Source of the DNA: an uncultured bacterium
Lineage (GTDB): Bacteria > Verrucomicrobiota > Kiritimatiellia > CAIKKV01
Reading direction: 5' to 3'
Length of the DNA: 11,127 nt
Assembly: GCA_903828035.1 (NCBI GenBank)
Contig: CAIKKV010000528.1
Coordinates: 1 to 11,127, forward strand
Shown: positions 1-6,973 of the stretch, one piece after another
Position numbering within the stretch: the stretch's first letter is position 1
Layout: the number at the start of each line of letters is the position of its first letter
The notes under the pieces: model-generated
The model's database searches: none
Seen by the model: only the letters and a program-made list of their open reading frames with translations
What the model was told of the DNA's origin: nothing
Position numbers and translations under genes: made by a program

Positions 1-1
1 C

Positions 2-373
2 TTCACCCGCCAGCTCAGCGACGATCCGCACGCCTGGAGCGCCGCGCCAGGCGGGTGGGTGGCCTACGCCTTCCCGAAGCGCAGCCGGGTGCGCGAGGCC
101 GAGCTCATCCTGGATACCGGCATGGAGCGGCAGATCGGCATGATCTTCGAAGAGATGGGCAAGCAGAACAACTTCATCCCGCCCGCGATCCCGAAGGCTT
201 TCCGCCTCGAGGGGCGGATCGGCGCGGAGTGGATCCCCCTGGCCCGGGTCACCGACAACCGCCAGCGGCAGGTGCGCATTCCCGTGAACCGCGATCTCGA
301 CGGCCTCCGCTTCACGCTCGAGGAGACGCGCGGGGCGCCCGAATCCAGGGTTTACGCCTTCACGGTGTCCTGA
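2..373 (+). CDS. 3' end of a protein with a C-terminal discoidin/galactose-binding-like domain (5' partial)
   Basis: The frame is open from the first bases of the window to a TGA at 371-373, giving 123 residues of a protein that starts upstream. The visible part reads like a jelly-roll, F5/8-type-C-like domain. It has an early Trp-rich segment (DPHAWSAAPGGWVAY), then a strand of the 'xxAELILDTGMER' type, a central loop, and a closing strand 'GLRFTLEETRGAPESRVYAFTV'-like in which regular beta alternation can be seen. In polysaccharide-degrading members of the PVC group such a tail is often found on FAD-dependent oxidoreductases of the PF12831 type, which is my best guess for the missing part, but nothing in the visible region proves an enzyme. 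It converges on the lyase gene with a 46-nt gap. No upstream signals can be judged because the start is missing. Coding frame is secure; identity is weak. Confidence 0.75.
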   Translation, partial: FTRQLSDDPHAWSAAPGGWVAYAFPKRSRVREAELILDTGMERQIGMIFEEMGKQNNFIPPAIPKAFRLEGRIGAEWIPLARVTDNRQRQVRIPVNRDLDGLRFTLEETRGAPESRVYAFTVS

Positions 374-384
374 ACATTTTCCGG

Positions 385-423
385 CAATAGGTCCAATAGC
401 CCCTATCGGTCCTATTGGCCTAT
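385..423. repeat. 9-nt-period array forming a bulged 12-bp hairpin in the convergent gap
   Basis: Four consecutive 9-nt units can be read: CAATAGGTC (385), CAATAGCCC (394), CTATCGGTC (403) and CTATTGGCC (412), followed by TAT. The array is also an inverted repeat. Bases 387-399 (ATAGG, a bulged T, CCAATAG) pair with 412-423 (CTATTGG, CCTAT), giving 12 base pairs around a 12-nt loop. It lies between two converging genes and covers the stop codon of the minus-strand lyase (420-422), so it could act as a two-way terminator. However, neither side has a clear T run, so this is not a textbook intrinsic terminator. It shares period and GGTC register with the array at 9754-9801. Confidence 0.7.
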
Positions 424-2480
424 CCCCACACAAGGACGCCCGGCTCCAGGAGAACCTGCGGCAGGAACGGCTTCAGGTAGGTGCCGCCGGCCGCACAGGC
501 CTTGACCACCTTTCCGCCCGCCTCCTTGCGCACATGCACCAGGGCGGCGTCCGTGTCGAAATCCGTCTGCCGCCCCAGCATCATGGAGAGGCGGGACGAC
601 CAGTGAATCTCATCGGTGTGCCCGTCCTTCCAGGCAAGGGTCACCCGCCCGAACCGGTCGTCATCCGACTTCCAGACGGTCGCGCTCACGGGCTGAAGCG
701 GCCGGCTCTTTCCCCATGGAAGCAGGACCGTCACAAACTCCCCGTCGACGTACTCCATCCGAGGCAACTCCTGGACGATCTGCGGGGCCGGCACAATCCC
801 GCCCTCCACAGGCAGCCAGCCGCGCAGCGGATCCCGGGATCCCGCGAACAGCTGGAGGCGGGTCCCCTCCGGCTGGTGCGCGAACAGCATGGCCAGCCCG
901 CAGTCGCCATAATCCACATCGGCCCGCGACCCGTCCGCCGCCAGCGTCGCCTTCGCATTCTCGGCCAGCTGCCAGTTGCACTCCAGCGAGGGCGGCTGCT
1001 CGGCCTGGCCCCGGGGCGCCGCCGGATGCCGGCGCATGCTGTCGAACACCACCAGCCCCACATCCTGCACCCACAGCATCCAGCGCACATGGGAGGCGCC
1101 GATGCCCTTGGCCATGTGGGAAAAGCTCCAGCGGAAGTCGCCCTCCCAGTAGCCCCCCTCATAGGCCGCGTGCACCAGGTTGTAGCCCGGCCCGTGCAGG
1201 ACGATCACATTCTGAGGATCCGCCTCGCCCTGATTCTGCCCGTTCAAGGTGCAGGTGTTGTGCGCGCGGGTCGATTTGCCATAAGTGCTTAACGGATCGC
1301 TGCCCTCGTAGGTGAGCGATCCCGGATCCACCAGCATGCCCTGGCGGAAGGCGTGGAGCTGGATGCTGTTGCGCGAGAGATGGCAGTGGGAGTACCCCCA
1401 CACGCTGGCGTCGAACGTCACATACTGGTCGTCCTCGCCCCATCCGGTCCGGAGCAGCGCCTGGCCCGCCTGGGAGATGAAATAGTTCGCCGGCGGATCC
1501 CCCGGCGGCAGGTTCCACTCGCGCAGGAACCGCTCGCGCTCCCGGCGAAGGGAGTCGCCCGGCCGCACCGGATTCCACGGCCCCATCCGCTCACCCGTGC
1601 AATCGTGAAGCGCGTTGAACGCGCCGTTGGGCCGGATGCAGGCAAGCGCGTAATCCCACATCCGCGCCACGCGACGCGGCTCCATGACCAGGCCCAGCTC
1701 CGGCAGGGCGCGGCCCAGGTTGCAGTAGGCGGTCATGACCCGCGTCATCCAGCCGTGATACGACGGATTGCGTTCCGCATGGCACCCCTGCGGAAGCACC
1801 TGCCGATGCCACGCGTCATTCAACACCGCCACGCCAAACTCGCGCCACGCCGCCGCCTCCGGCAGGAACGACAGCTTCAAGCCCGCCGCCAGCAGGCAGT
1901 CGGCGGCCGCGATCCGCCAGTTCATGACCGTCGGCATGTTCTTCATTTCATAGGCCAGCTGGACCCGAATCGACTCCAGGACCGCCCGCACAAATGCCTC
2001 GTCGAACGACGGGCTTTCAAGAAGGCCCGGCAGCGCGCCCGTCCAGCCCACCCGGCCGCCCAGATGGCCCACCCGGATGGACAGGTTAAGCGTGTTGTCG
2101 TAAGGCGCCAGCTTCCAGCCCTCCCGGGTGGGATGCGCACGAAGCCAGTCCTGTAAATAATCCCGGGCCGCCCTGGCATACCGCTCGTCGCCGGTCGCCT
2201 TGTACGCCTGGCTGAGCGGGGACAGGAAGAAAAAGCGGTTCAGCTGGGCCGGCCACTCCTGGTGCTTGTGGTGTGCGCCCGACCAGTCGATGCCGACCCG
2301 CCCCACCCGGGTCGGAGTCTGCCCGTTCCAGGTGAAATTCACGATGCCGTCGACCGCCTGGTCCGCCACTTTCAGGGCCGCCTCACCGGTCGTAGCCGAA
2401 GCCAGGGGGGACTCGAGCATCGGCAAGGCGGCCTCCACCGCGGCCGCCGCTTTCACGATCGACTCTTTGATATCGTTCAT
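420..2480 (-). CDS. Heparinase II/III family lyase, apparently cytoplasmic
   Basis: Encodes 686 aa. The first ~330 residues are helix-rich, as in the alpha-toroid half of this family, and the rest is beta-rich like the heparinase II/III C-terminal half. Family landmarks are visible. The tail of the helical half has E-R-N-P-S-Y-H at 236-242, matching the usual ExSPxYH with its catalytic Tyr. H365-x-H367 follows, then VDPG (384-387) and STRAHNT (403-409). Enzymes with these motifs cleave uronic-acid glycosidic bonds by beta-elimination, leaving an unsaturated uronate. The Asp normally following HxH is replaced (HCHLSRNS). I see no signal peptide; the N-terminus is charged and helical, so an intracellular oligosaccharide lyase is likely. 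I chose ATG 2480-2478 because AGGAAGGG lies about 10 nt upstream. An in-frame ATG 14 codons earlier sits inside a palindrome loop with no good ribosome binding site. It is divergent from the redox operon. Substrate unknown. Confidence 0.88.
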   Translation of the reverse strand: MNDIKESIVKAAAAVEAALPMLESPLASATTGEAALKVADQAVDGIVNFTWNGQTPTRVGRVGIDWSGAHHKHQEWPAQLNRFFFLSPLSQAYKATGDERYARAARDYLQDWLRAHPTREGWKLAPYDNTLNLSIRVGHLGGRVGWTGALPGLLESPSFDEAFVRAVLESIRVQLAYEMKNMPTVMNWRIAAADCLLAAGLKLSFLPEAAAWREFGVAVLNDAWHRQVLPQGCHAERNPSYHGWMTRVMTAYCNLGRALPELGLVMEPRRVARMWDYALACIRPNGAFNALHDCTGERMGPWNPVRPGDSLRRERERFLREWNLPPGDPPANYFISQAGQALLRTGWGEDDQYVTFDASVWGYSHCHLSRNSIQLHAFRQGMLVDPGSLTYEGSDPLSTYGKSTRAHNTCTLNGQNQGEADPQNVIVLHGPGYNLVHAAYEGGYWEGDFRWSFSHMAKGIGASHVRWMLWVQDVGLVVFDSMRRHPAAPRGQAEQPPSLECNWQLAENAKATLAADGSRADVDYGDCGLAMLFAHQPEGTRLQLFAGSRDPLRGWLPVEGGIVPAPQIVQELPRMEYVDGEFVTVLLPWGKSRPLQPVSATVWKSDDDRFGRVTLAWKDGHTDEIHWSSRLSMMLGRQTDFDTDAALVHVRKEAGGKVVKACAAGGTYLKPFLPQVLLEPGVLVWG

Positions 2481-2511
2481 CGCATTCCAACCCTTCCTAA
2501 AATGGCTATTT

Positions 2512-2533
2512 TTCCTGTTCATTGGAACAGGAA
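2512..2533. promoter_or_regulatory. Perfect 9+4+9 inverted repeat, candidate operator for the divergent genes
   Basis: Arm TTCCTGTTC (2512-2520), loop ATTG, arm GAACAGGAA (2525-2533), with no mismatch. It lies 31 nt upstream of the lyase ATG and 38 nt upstream of the OYE-fusion ATG, overlapping candidate promoter hexamers for both directions. A dimeric repressor site is the simplest reading. The core TGTTC-N4-GAACA also fits a LexA box form that I recall being described for Verrucomicrobia. The flanking genes are not SOS genes, so a local sugar-responsive regulator is at least as likely. No regulator gene is in the window. Confidence 0.6.
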
Positions 2534-2549
2534 TCGCCTATCCTGACAA
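2521..2549 (-). promoter_or_regulatory. Candidate promoter of the lyase gene, face to face with the + promoter
   Basis: On the minus strand TTGTCA (2549-2544) and TCCAAT (2526-2521) are 17 nt apart. They occupy almost exactly the same bases as the plus-strand candidate and the -10 falls inside the palindrome. Fit to consensus is moderate; an A/T-rich segment at about 2497-2513 could hold another -10. Confidence 0.25.
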
Positions 2550-2550
2550 T
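2522..2550 (+). promoter_or_regulatory. Candidate promoter of the redox operon
   Basis: TTGGAA (2522-2527) and GACAAT (2545-2550) are separated by 17 nt, a sigma70-like layout with 4 of 6 matches in the -10. TATCCT sits just ahead of the -10 (2539-2544). The -35 overlaps the right arm of the palindrome, so binding there would be expected to block transcription. It is called by eye only. Confidence 0.35.
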
Positions 2551-2571
2551 GATATTTCTACAGGAGATCCC

Positions 2572-5178
2572 ATGGCCGCTCATGCCCGTTTCCACATCCG
2601 AACCCTTGATGAATTGAAATCCGAATTGACCGGGCTCGGGCTCACCCTCCCCCTGTCCACCGACCTTTCGATCCTGGGCGAGCCCGTGGCCATCGGCTCC
2701 CGCCGGGCGCCGAACCGCTTCGCGGTGCAGCCCATGGAAGGCTTCGACGCGGCCCCCGACGGCGGGCCCGGCGAGCTCAGCTTCCGCCGCTACCGCCGCT
2801 ACGCCGCCGGCGGCTCCGGCCTGATCTGGTTCGAGGCCACCGCCGTCCTCGAGGAGGCCCGATCCAACCCCAACCAGCTGTGGATCCACGCCGGCAACGC
2901 CGCCCGCTACCGGGAGCTCGTGAGCGCCACCCGCCAGGCCGCCCGCGAGGCCTGCGGCCACGATCCCGTGCTGGTGCTCCAGCTCACCCACTCGGGCCGC
3001 TACAGCAAGCCGCACGGCCAGCCCCGGCCCCTCATCGCCCATCACAGCGCCGTCCTGGATCCCAAGCACAACCTGCCGGGCGACTATCCGCTCGTCACCG
3101 ACGACTACCTCGACCGGCTCCAGGACACCTACGTGGCCGCCGCCAAAATGGCGGCCGAGGCCGGCTTCGACGGCGTCGACCTCAAGAGCTGCCACCGCTA
3201 CCTGATCTCCGAACTGCTGGCCTCCTTCACGCGCGAGGGCCGCTACGGCGGCTCCTTCGAAAACCGCGCCCGCCTCCTGCTCGAGACGCTCGCCCGCATC
3301 AAGAACGAGGTGCCCGCCCTCTTCATCACCACCCGCATGAACGCCTATGACGCCATTCCCCACCCGTTCGGCTTCGGCGTCAACCGCGAGGACTACCGCA
3401 AGCCCGACCTGGCCGAGCCGCGCGAGCTCGCGCGCCGGCTCCAGGCCCTGGGCGCCCCGCTGCTCAACATCTCGATCGGCAACCCCTACTACAACCCCCA
3501 CTACGGCCGCCCCTTCGACTTCCCGATCAAGGGCACGGCCTGCCCCGACGAGCATCCGCTGGAGGCCATCGCCCGGTTCGTCGCCATCACCGCCGAGATG
3601 CAGGCCGCCGTGCCCGCCCTGCCGGTGATCGCCTCCGGCTACACCTGGCTGCGCCACCTGATGCCCCACCTCGCCGCCGGCGTCATCCGGCAGGGCGGCG
3701 CCACGCTCGTCGGCCAGGGCCGCGGCGTGTTCGCCTATCCGGAGTCGGTCAACGACCTTCTCAAGACCGGCGCCATGGATCCGGCCAAGTGCTGCATCAC
3801 CTGCTCGGCCTGCACGCAGATCATGCGCGACGGCGGCCAGACCGGCTGCGTGGTGCGCGACAGCGCCCTCTACGGCCCGGAATACCGCAAGGCCCGCCAG
3901 CATGCGCTGGACCACCTGACCGAGGAAGCCAAGCGCTGCCGCGGCTGCGAGGCGCCCTCCTGCCAGGCCGCCTGCCCGGCCCGCGTCGACGTGCCCGGCT
4001 TCGTGACCGCCTTCCGCGACGGCCGCTACCGCGCCGCCTACGACATCCTGCGCCAAACCAACGCGCTTCCCGAGCTCTGCGCCTGCGTCTGCCCCTCCGA
4101 GGTCCAGTGCGAGGGCGGCTGCGTGGAAGCCGCCTTCACCGAAAACCCCATCCCCATCCGCGCCATCCAGGCCGAGCTGAGCCGCATGGCCCGGCGCGAG
4201 GGCTGGGCGGCGGTGCACCTGCCCGCGCAGGCCCGCAAAGGGAAGGTGGCCATCGTCGGAGCCGGCCCCGCCGGCCTCGCCTGCGCCATCCGCCTGCTGG
4301 AGCACGGGCTCCACGTGACCCTGTTCGAGCGGAAGCCGGCGGCGGGCGGCACGCCCGAGGAGCTGATTCCGGCCGAGCGGCTCGACCGCGCCGGGCCCGA
4401 AATCGACGCCATCCTGGCCCCGGCCTTCAAGGCGGGACGGGCGATCTTTGAAACCGGCCGCGAGCTGGGGAAAAACCTGTCGCTCGACGAGCTGGCCCGC
4501 GATTACGACGCCGTCTTCCTGGCGCTCGGCCTGGGCGGCGGAACGCCGCTGACGAAAACGACCCCGCCGGGAGTCTGCGACGCGCTCGACTTCCTCGCCA
4601 AGGCCAAGCAGGGCCTGCTGGACACCCTGCCCGCCAAGGTGGCCGTCATCGGCGGCGGCAACACCGCCATGGACGCGGCCGTCACCGCCCGTCGCCTGGG
4701 CGCCCGGGATGTCTACCTGCTCTACCGCCGCTCGTTCAGCGAACTGCCGGCCTGGCCGGCCGAGCGCGACCACGCGCTCCGCAAGCAGGTGCACTTCCTC
4801 ATCCTGACCCAGCCCGTGGGCTACGTGGCGGGCCCCGACGGCCGCCTGGCCGGCGTCAAGGTGGTGCGGACCGAGCTGGGCGAGCCCGACGCCTCGGGCC
4901 GCCGCGCGCCGGTGGCTGTTCCCCATTCGGAAATCGTTCTGGAAGCGGGCCTCGTGATCGAAGCCATCGGCCAGCGCGTGCCGGAGGCCCTCCGCCAGGC
5001 GCTCAGCGGAGTCGCCTTCACCCCCGACGGCCGCGTGCAGGTCAAGCCGAAGTCCACCGCCACCAGCCGGGAGCGCGTCTTTGCGGGCGGCGACCTGGTC
5101 AACGGCGGCGCCACCGCCGTCCGGGGCGTTTACGAAGGCATGCAGGCCGCGAACGAAATCAACACCCTGCTAGACTAA
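2572..5178 (+). CDS. Old Yellow Enzyme-like / GltD-like fusion flavo-iron-sulfur oxidoreductase
   Basis: Encodes 868 aa. ATG 2572 is preceded by GGAG with 5-nt spacing; the open frame extends upstream to 2200 but without support. Residues ~35-400 form an FMN-binding OYE-type TIM barrel: QLTHSGRYSKP (137-147), a CHRYL motif (207-211) in the active-site position, and YGGSFENR (225-232). C408-x2-C411-x2-C414-x11-C426 follows, as in trimethylamine dehydrogenase and 2,4-dienoyl-CoA reductase, binding a 4Fe-4S cluster. A second cysteine module (C456, C459, C464, C468, then C503/C505, C507, C513, C517) is the N-terminal Fe-S domain of glutamate synthase small subunit and dihydropyrimidine dehydrogenase. 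The end is an FAD/NAD(P) two-Rossmann module: VGAGPAGLA (562-570), IGGGNTAMDAA (693-703), YRRS (718-721), AGGD (838-841). Inferred role: NAD(P)H electrons pass through FAD and Fe-S centres to FMN and a C=C or similar substrate. First gene of the operon. Confidence 0.9.
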   Translation: MAAHARFHIRTLDELKSELTGLGLTLPLSTDLSILGEPVAIGSRRAPNRFAVQPMEGFDAAPDGGPGELSFRRYRRYAAGGSGLIWFEATAVLEEARSNPNQLWIHAGNAARYRELVSATRQAAREACGHDPVLVLQLTHSGRYSKPHGQPRPLIAHHSAVLDPKHNLPGDYPLVTDDYLDRLQDTYVAAAKMAAEAGFDGVDLKSCHRYLISELLASFTREGRYGGSFENRARLLLETLARIKNEVPALFITTRMNAYDAIPHPFGFGVNREDYRKPDLAEPRELARRLQALGAPLLNISIGNPYYNPHYGRPFDFPIKGTACPDEHPLEAIARFVAITAEMQAAVPALPVIASGYTWLRHLMPHLAAGVIRQGGATLVGQGRGVFAYPESVNDLLKTGAMDPAKCCITCSACTQIMRDGGQTGCVVRDSALYGPEYRKARQHALDHLTEEAKRCRGCEAPSCQAACPARVDVPGFVTAFRDGRYRAAYDILRQTNALPELCACVCPSEVQCEGGCVEAAFTENPIPIRAIQAELSRMARREGWAAVHLPAQARKGKVAIVGAGPAGLACAIRLLEHGLHVTLFERKPAAGGTPEELIPAERLDRAGPEIDAILAPAFKAGRAIFETGRELGKNLSLDELARDYDAVFLALGLGGGTPLTKTTPPGVCDALDFLAKAKQGLLDTLPAKVAVIGGGNTAMDAAVTARRLGARDVYLLYRRSFSELPAWPAERDHALRKQVHFLILTQPVGYVAGPDGRLAGVKVVRTELGEPDASGRRAPVAVPHSEIVLEAGLVIEAIGQRVPEALRQALSGVAFTPDGRVQVKPKSTATSRERVFAGGDLVNGGATAVRGVYEGMQAANEINTLLD

Positions 5179-5190
5179 GGATCTCCCTCC

Positions 5191-6183
5191 ATGCTGAACG
5201 CCCTCTTCATCCTCGACAGCGCGGCCGCCACGAACATCTACGGGGCGGACGAGCGCGCCGACATCGCCGCCCGCGTCCACCTGTTGTCCCCCCCGCTGAC
5301 ACCCGCCGAGGCAATGGCGCGGCCGGACCTTCTCCGGCAGGCCGAGGTCATCTTCTCCGGCTGGGGAGCGCCCAGGCTGGATGCCGCCTTCCTGGCCGCC
5401 TGCCCGGCGCTGAAGCTGTTCCTCTATGGAGCCGGCTCCATCCGCGCCTTCACCACGCCGGAGTTCTGGCAGAAGAGCATCCCGGTCTGCAGCGCCTGGG
5501 CGGCCAACGCCGTGCCGGTGGCCGAGTACACCGTCTCCCAGATTCTCTTCTCGCTCAAGCACGGCTGGCGCTTCGCCGCGGAGGTGAAGCGCCTCGGCGC
5601 CTTTCCCCAGAGCGCGGTCCCGCCCGGCGCCTACCAGTCCGCCGTGGGACTCGTCTCGCTGGGAATGATCGGCCGGCTCGTGGCCGAGCGGCTCATGCCG
5701 TTCGACCTGCGCCTGTTCGCCTACGACCCCTTCGTGAAGCCCGAGGCTGCCCAGAAGCTGGGCGTGACGCTCCTGCCGCTCGACGAGCTGTTCCGGACCT
5801 GCGACGTCGTCTCGCTCCACACGCCGTGGCTCAAGGAGACCGAAGGCCTCATCACGGGCGCGCACCTGTCCTCCATGAAACAGGGCGCCACCTTCATCAA
5901 CACCGCCCGCGGCGCCGTGGTGCGCGAGCCGGAGATGATCGCCGTGCTGGAAACGCGGCCCGACCTCGGCGCGGTGCTGGATGTGACCTATCCCGAGCCG
6001 CCCCCGCCGGGCTCGAAGCTCTACTCGCTGCCGAACGTTCTCCTGACGCCGCACATCGCGGGCTCGATGGGCCCCGAATGCCGTCGCATGGGGCGCTATA
6101 TGATCGACGAACTCGACCGCTTCCTGGCCGGCCAGCCCCTGCGCTGGCAGGTGTCCGAGGAGCTGGCCAAAACCCTCGCCTGA
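5191..6183 (+). CDS. D-isomer-specific 2-hydroxyacid dehydrogenase family protein
   Basis: Encodes 330 aa, a normal family length. It is expected to reduce a 2-keto acid or oxidise a D-2-hydroxy acid with NAD(P). The catalytic Arg-Glu-His set is complete: R240 in NTARGAVV, E269 in TYPEP and H288 in TPHIAGS. The dinucleotide fold starts at VGLVSLGMIG (152-161). The usual first glycine of GxGxxG is a serine (S156). An acidic residue at the end of the following strand (D179 in AYDPF) is placed to bind the adenosine ribose, so NAD(H) is more likely than NADP(H). The start at 5191 lies 12 nt after the preceding stop, with AAGGA at 5177-5181 overlapping that stop region, consistent with one transcript. 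The substrate cannot be told; a sugar-derived keto acid fits the setting. Confidence 0.9.
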   Translation: MLNALFILDSAAATNIYGADERADIAARVHLLSPPLTPAEAMARPDLLRQAEVIFSGWGAPRLDAAFLAACPALKLFLYGAGSIRAFTTPEFWQKSIPVCSAWAANAVPVAEYTVSQILFSLKHGWRFAAEVKRLGAFPQSAVPPGAYQSAVGLVSLGMIGRLVAERLMPFDLRLFAYDPFVKPEAAQKLGVTLLPLDELFRTCDVVSLHTPWLKETEGLITGAHLSSMKQGATFINTARGAVVREPEMIAVLETRPDLGAVLDVTYPEPPPPGSKLYSLPNVLLTPHIAGSMGPECRRMGRYMIDELDRFLAGQPLRWQVSEELAKTLA

Positions 6184-6196
6184 GGAGAACCGTGAT

Positions 6197-6973
6197 ATGA
6201 CATCCAAACGTGTGGCCTGCATCACCGGCGGCGCCCGGGGCATCGGCTTCGGCGTCGCCCGGTCGCTGGCGCAGGAAGGCTTCGACCTGGTCCTCGCGGG
6301 CGTCCGCGACGAAGCCGCCGCCGCCGAGGCGCTCCAGACACTCCGCGGCCTGGGCGCCAAGGTCATCTACTGCCAGGCCGACATCTCCGATACCGCCGCC
6401 CGGGATCGACTGATCGACTCCGTCCGCACATCCTTCGGACAGCTCCATGTGTTGGTCAACAACGCCGGCGTGGCGCCGGCCGTGCGGGCCGACATCCTGG
6501 AGGCCACCGAGGAGAGCTTCGAGCGCCTCCTGCGCATCAACCTGCAGGGGCCCTATTTCCTGACCCAGCTGGCCGCCCGCTGGATGATTGAGCAGCAGAA
6601 GGCGGATGCCGCCTACCGGGGCGCCATCATCAATGTCTCGTCCATCTCGGCCACCGTGGCCTCCACCAGCCGCGGGGAGTACTGCATCTCCAAGGCGGGC
6701 GTCAGCATGGCCACGCAGCTGTGGGCCGCGCGGCTGGGCGAGTTCGGCATTCCCGTCTATGAGGTCCGGCCGGGCATCATCAAGACCGACATGACCTCCG
6801 CCGTGACCGCCAAATACGACAAGCTGATCGCCGAGGGGCTGCTCGTGCAGCCGCGCTGGGGTTTCCCGGAGGATGTCGGCAAAGCCGTGGCCATGCTCGC
6901 GCGCGGCGACCTGCCCTACTCCACCGGCCAGGTGCTGGCCGTGGATGGCGGCCTCACCCTGGAGCGCCTGTGA
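6197..6973 (+). CDS. Short-chain dehydrogenase/reductase (SDR), classical type
   Basis: Encodes 258 aa, the usual size of classical SDRs. Motifs are intact: cofactor loop TGGARGIG (10-17), NNAG (88-91), Asn114 in the RINLQG segment, Ser149, and Tyr162-x3-Lys166 in EYCISKAG. The PG segment with IKTDM (191-199) and a closing VDGG (249-252) are also typical. Automatic pipelines would call it 3-oxoacyl-ACP reductase, but no fatty-acid genes are nearby, so a sugar or polyol dehydrogenase is more plausible. A role like the SDRs that reduce 4-deoxy-5-keto-uronate (DEH) from lyase products is possible, but unproven. A GGAG at 6184-6187 right after the previous stop lies 9 nt ahead of the ATG. Its own stop overlaps the next gene's GTG start by four bases. 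Confidence 0.92.
   Translation: MTSKRVACITGGARGIGFGVARSLAQEGFDLVLAGVRDEAAAAEALQTLRGLGAKVIYCQADISDTAARDRLIDSVRTSFGQLHVLVNNAGVAPAVRADILEATEESFERLLRINLQGPYFLTQLAARWMIEQQKADAAYRGAIINVSSISATVASTSRGEYCISKAGVSMATQLWAARLGEFGIPVYEVRPGIIKTDMTSAVTAKYDKLIAEGLLVQPRWGFPEDVGKAVAMLARGDLPYSTGQVLAVDGGLTLERL

Noticed and set aside
2481..2522. A 14-codon longer start for the lyase
   Set aside because: That ATG lies in the loop of the palindrome and lacks a good ribosome binding site; ATG 2480 has AGGAAGGG upstream.
2512..2533. The palindrome considered as a transcription terminator
   Set aside because: It sits upstream of two divergent genes, not downstream of one, so an operator is more sensible even though a T run precedes one arm.
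2200..2571. Upstream extension of the OYE fusion frame to an ATG at 2200
   Set aside because: It runs antisense through the lyase gene, and the ATG at 2572 has GGAG at ideal spacing and begins the family-like sequence.
2506..4926. A very long (806 aa) minus-strand open frame opposite the OYE fusion gene
   Set aside because: Its product is an Ala/Gly/Val-rich, low-complexity string with no motif. It is the antisense shadow of a GC-rich gene whose plus frame has clear domains.
5170..6366. Minus-strand open frame (398 aa) opposite the hydroxyacid dehydrogenase
   Set aside because: It crosses a gene boundary on the other strand and has shadow-like composition; the plus-strand gene has an intact catalytic triad.
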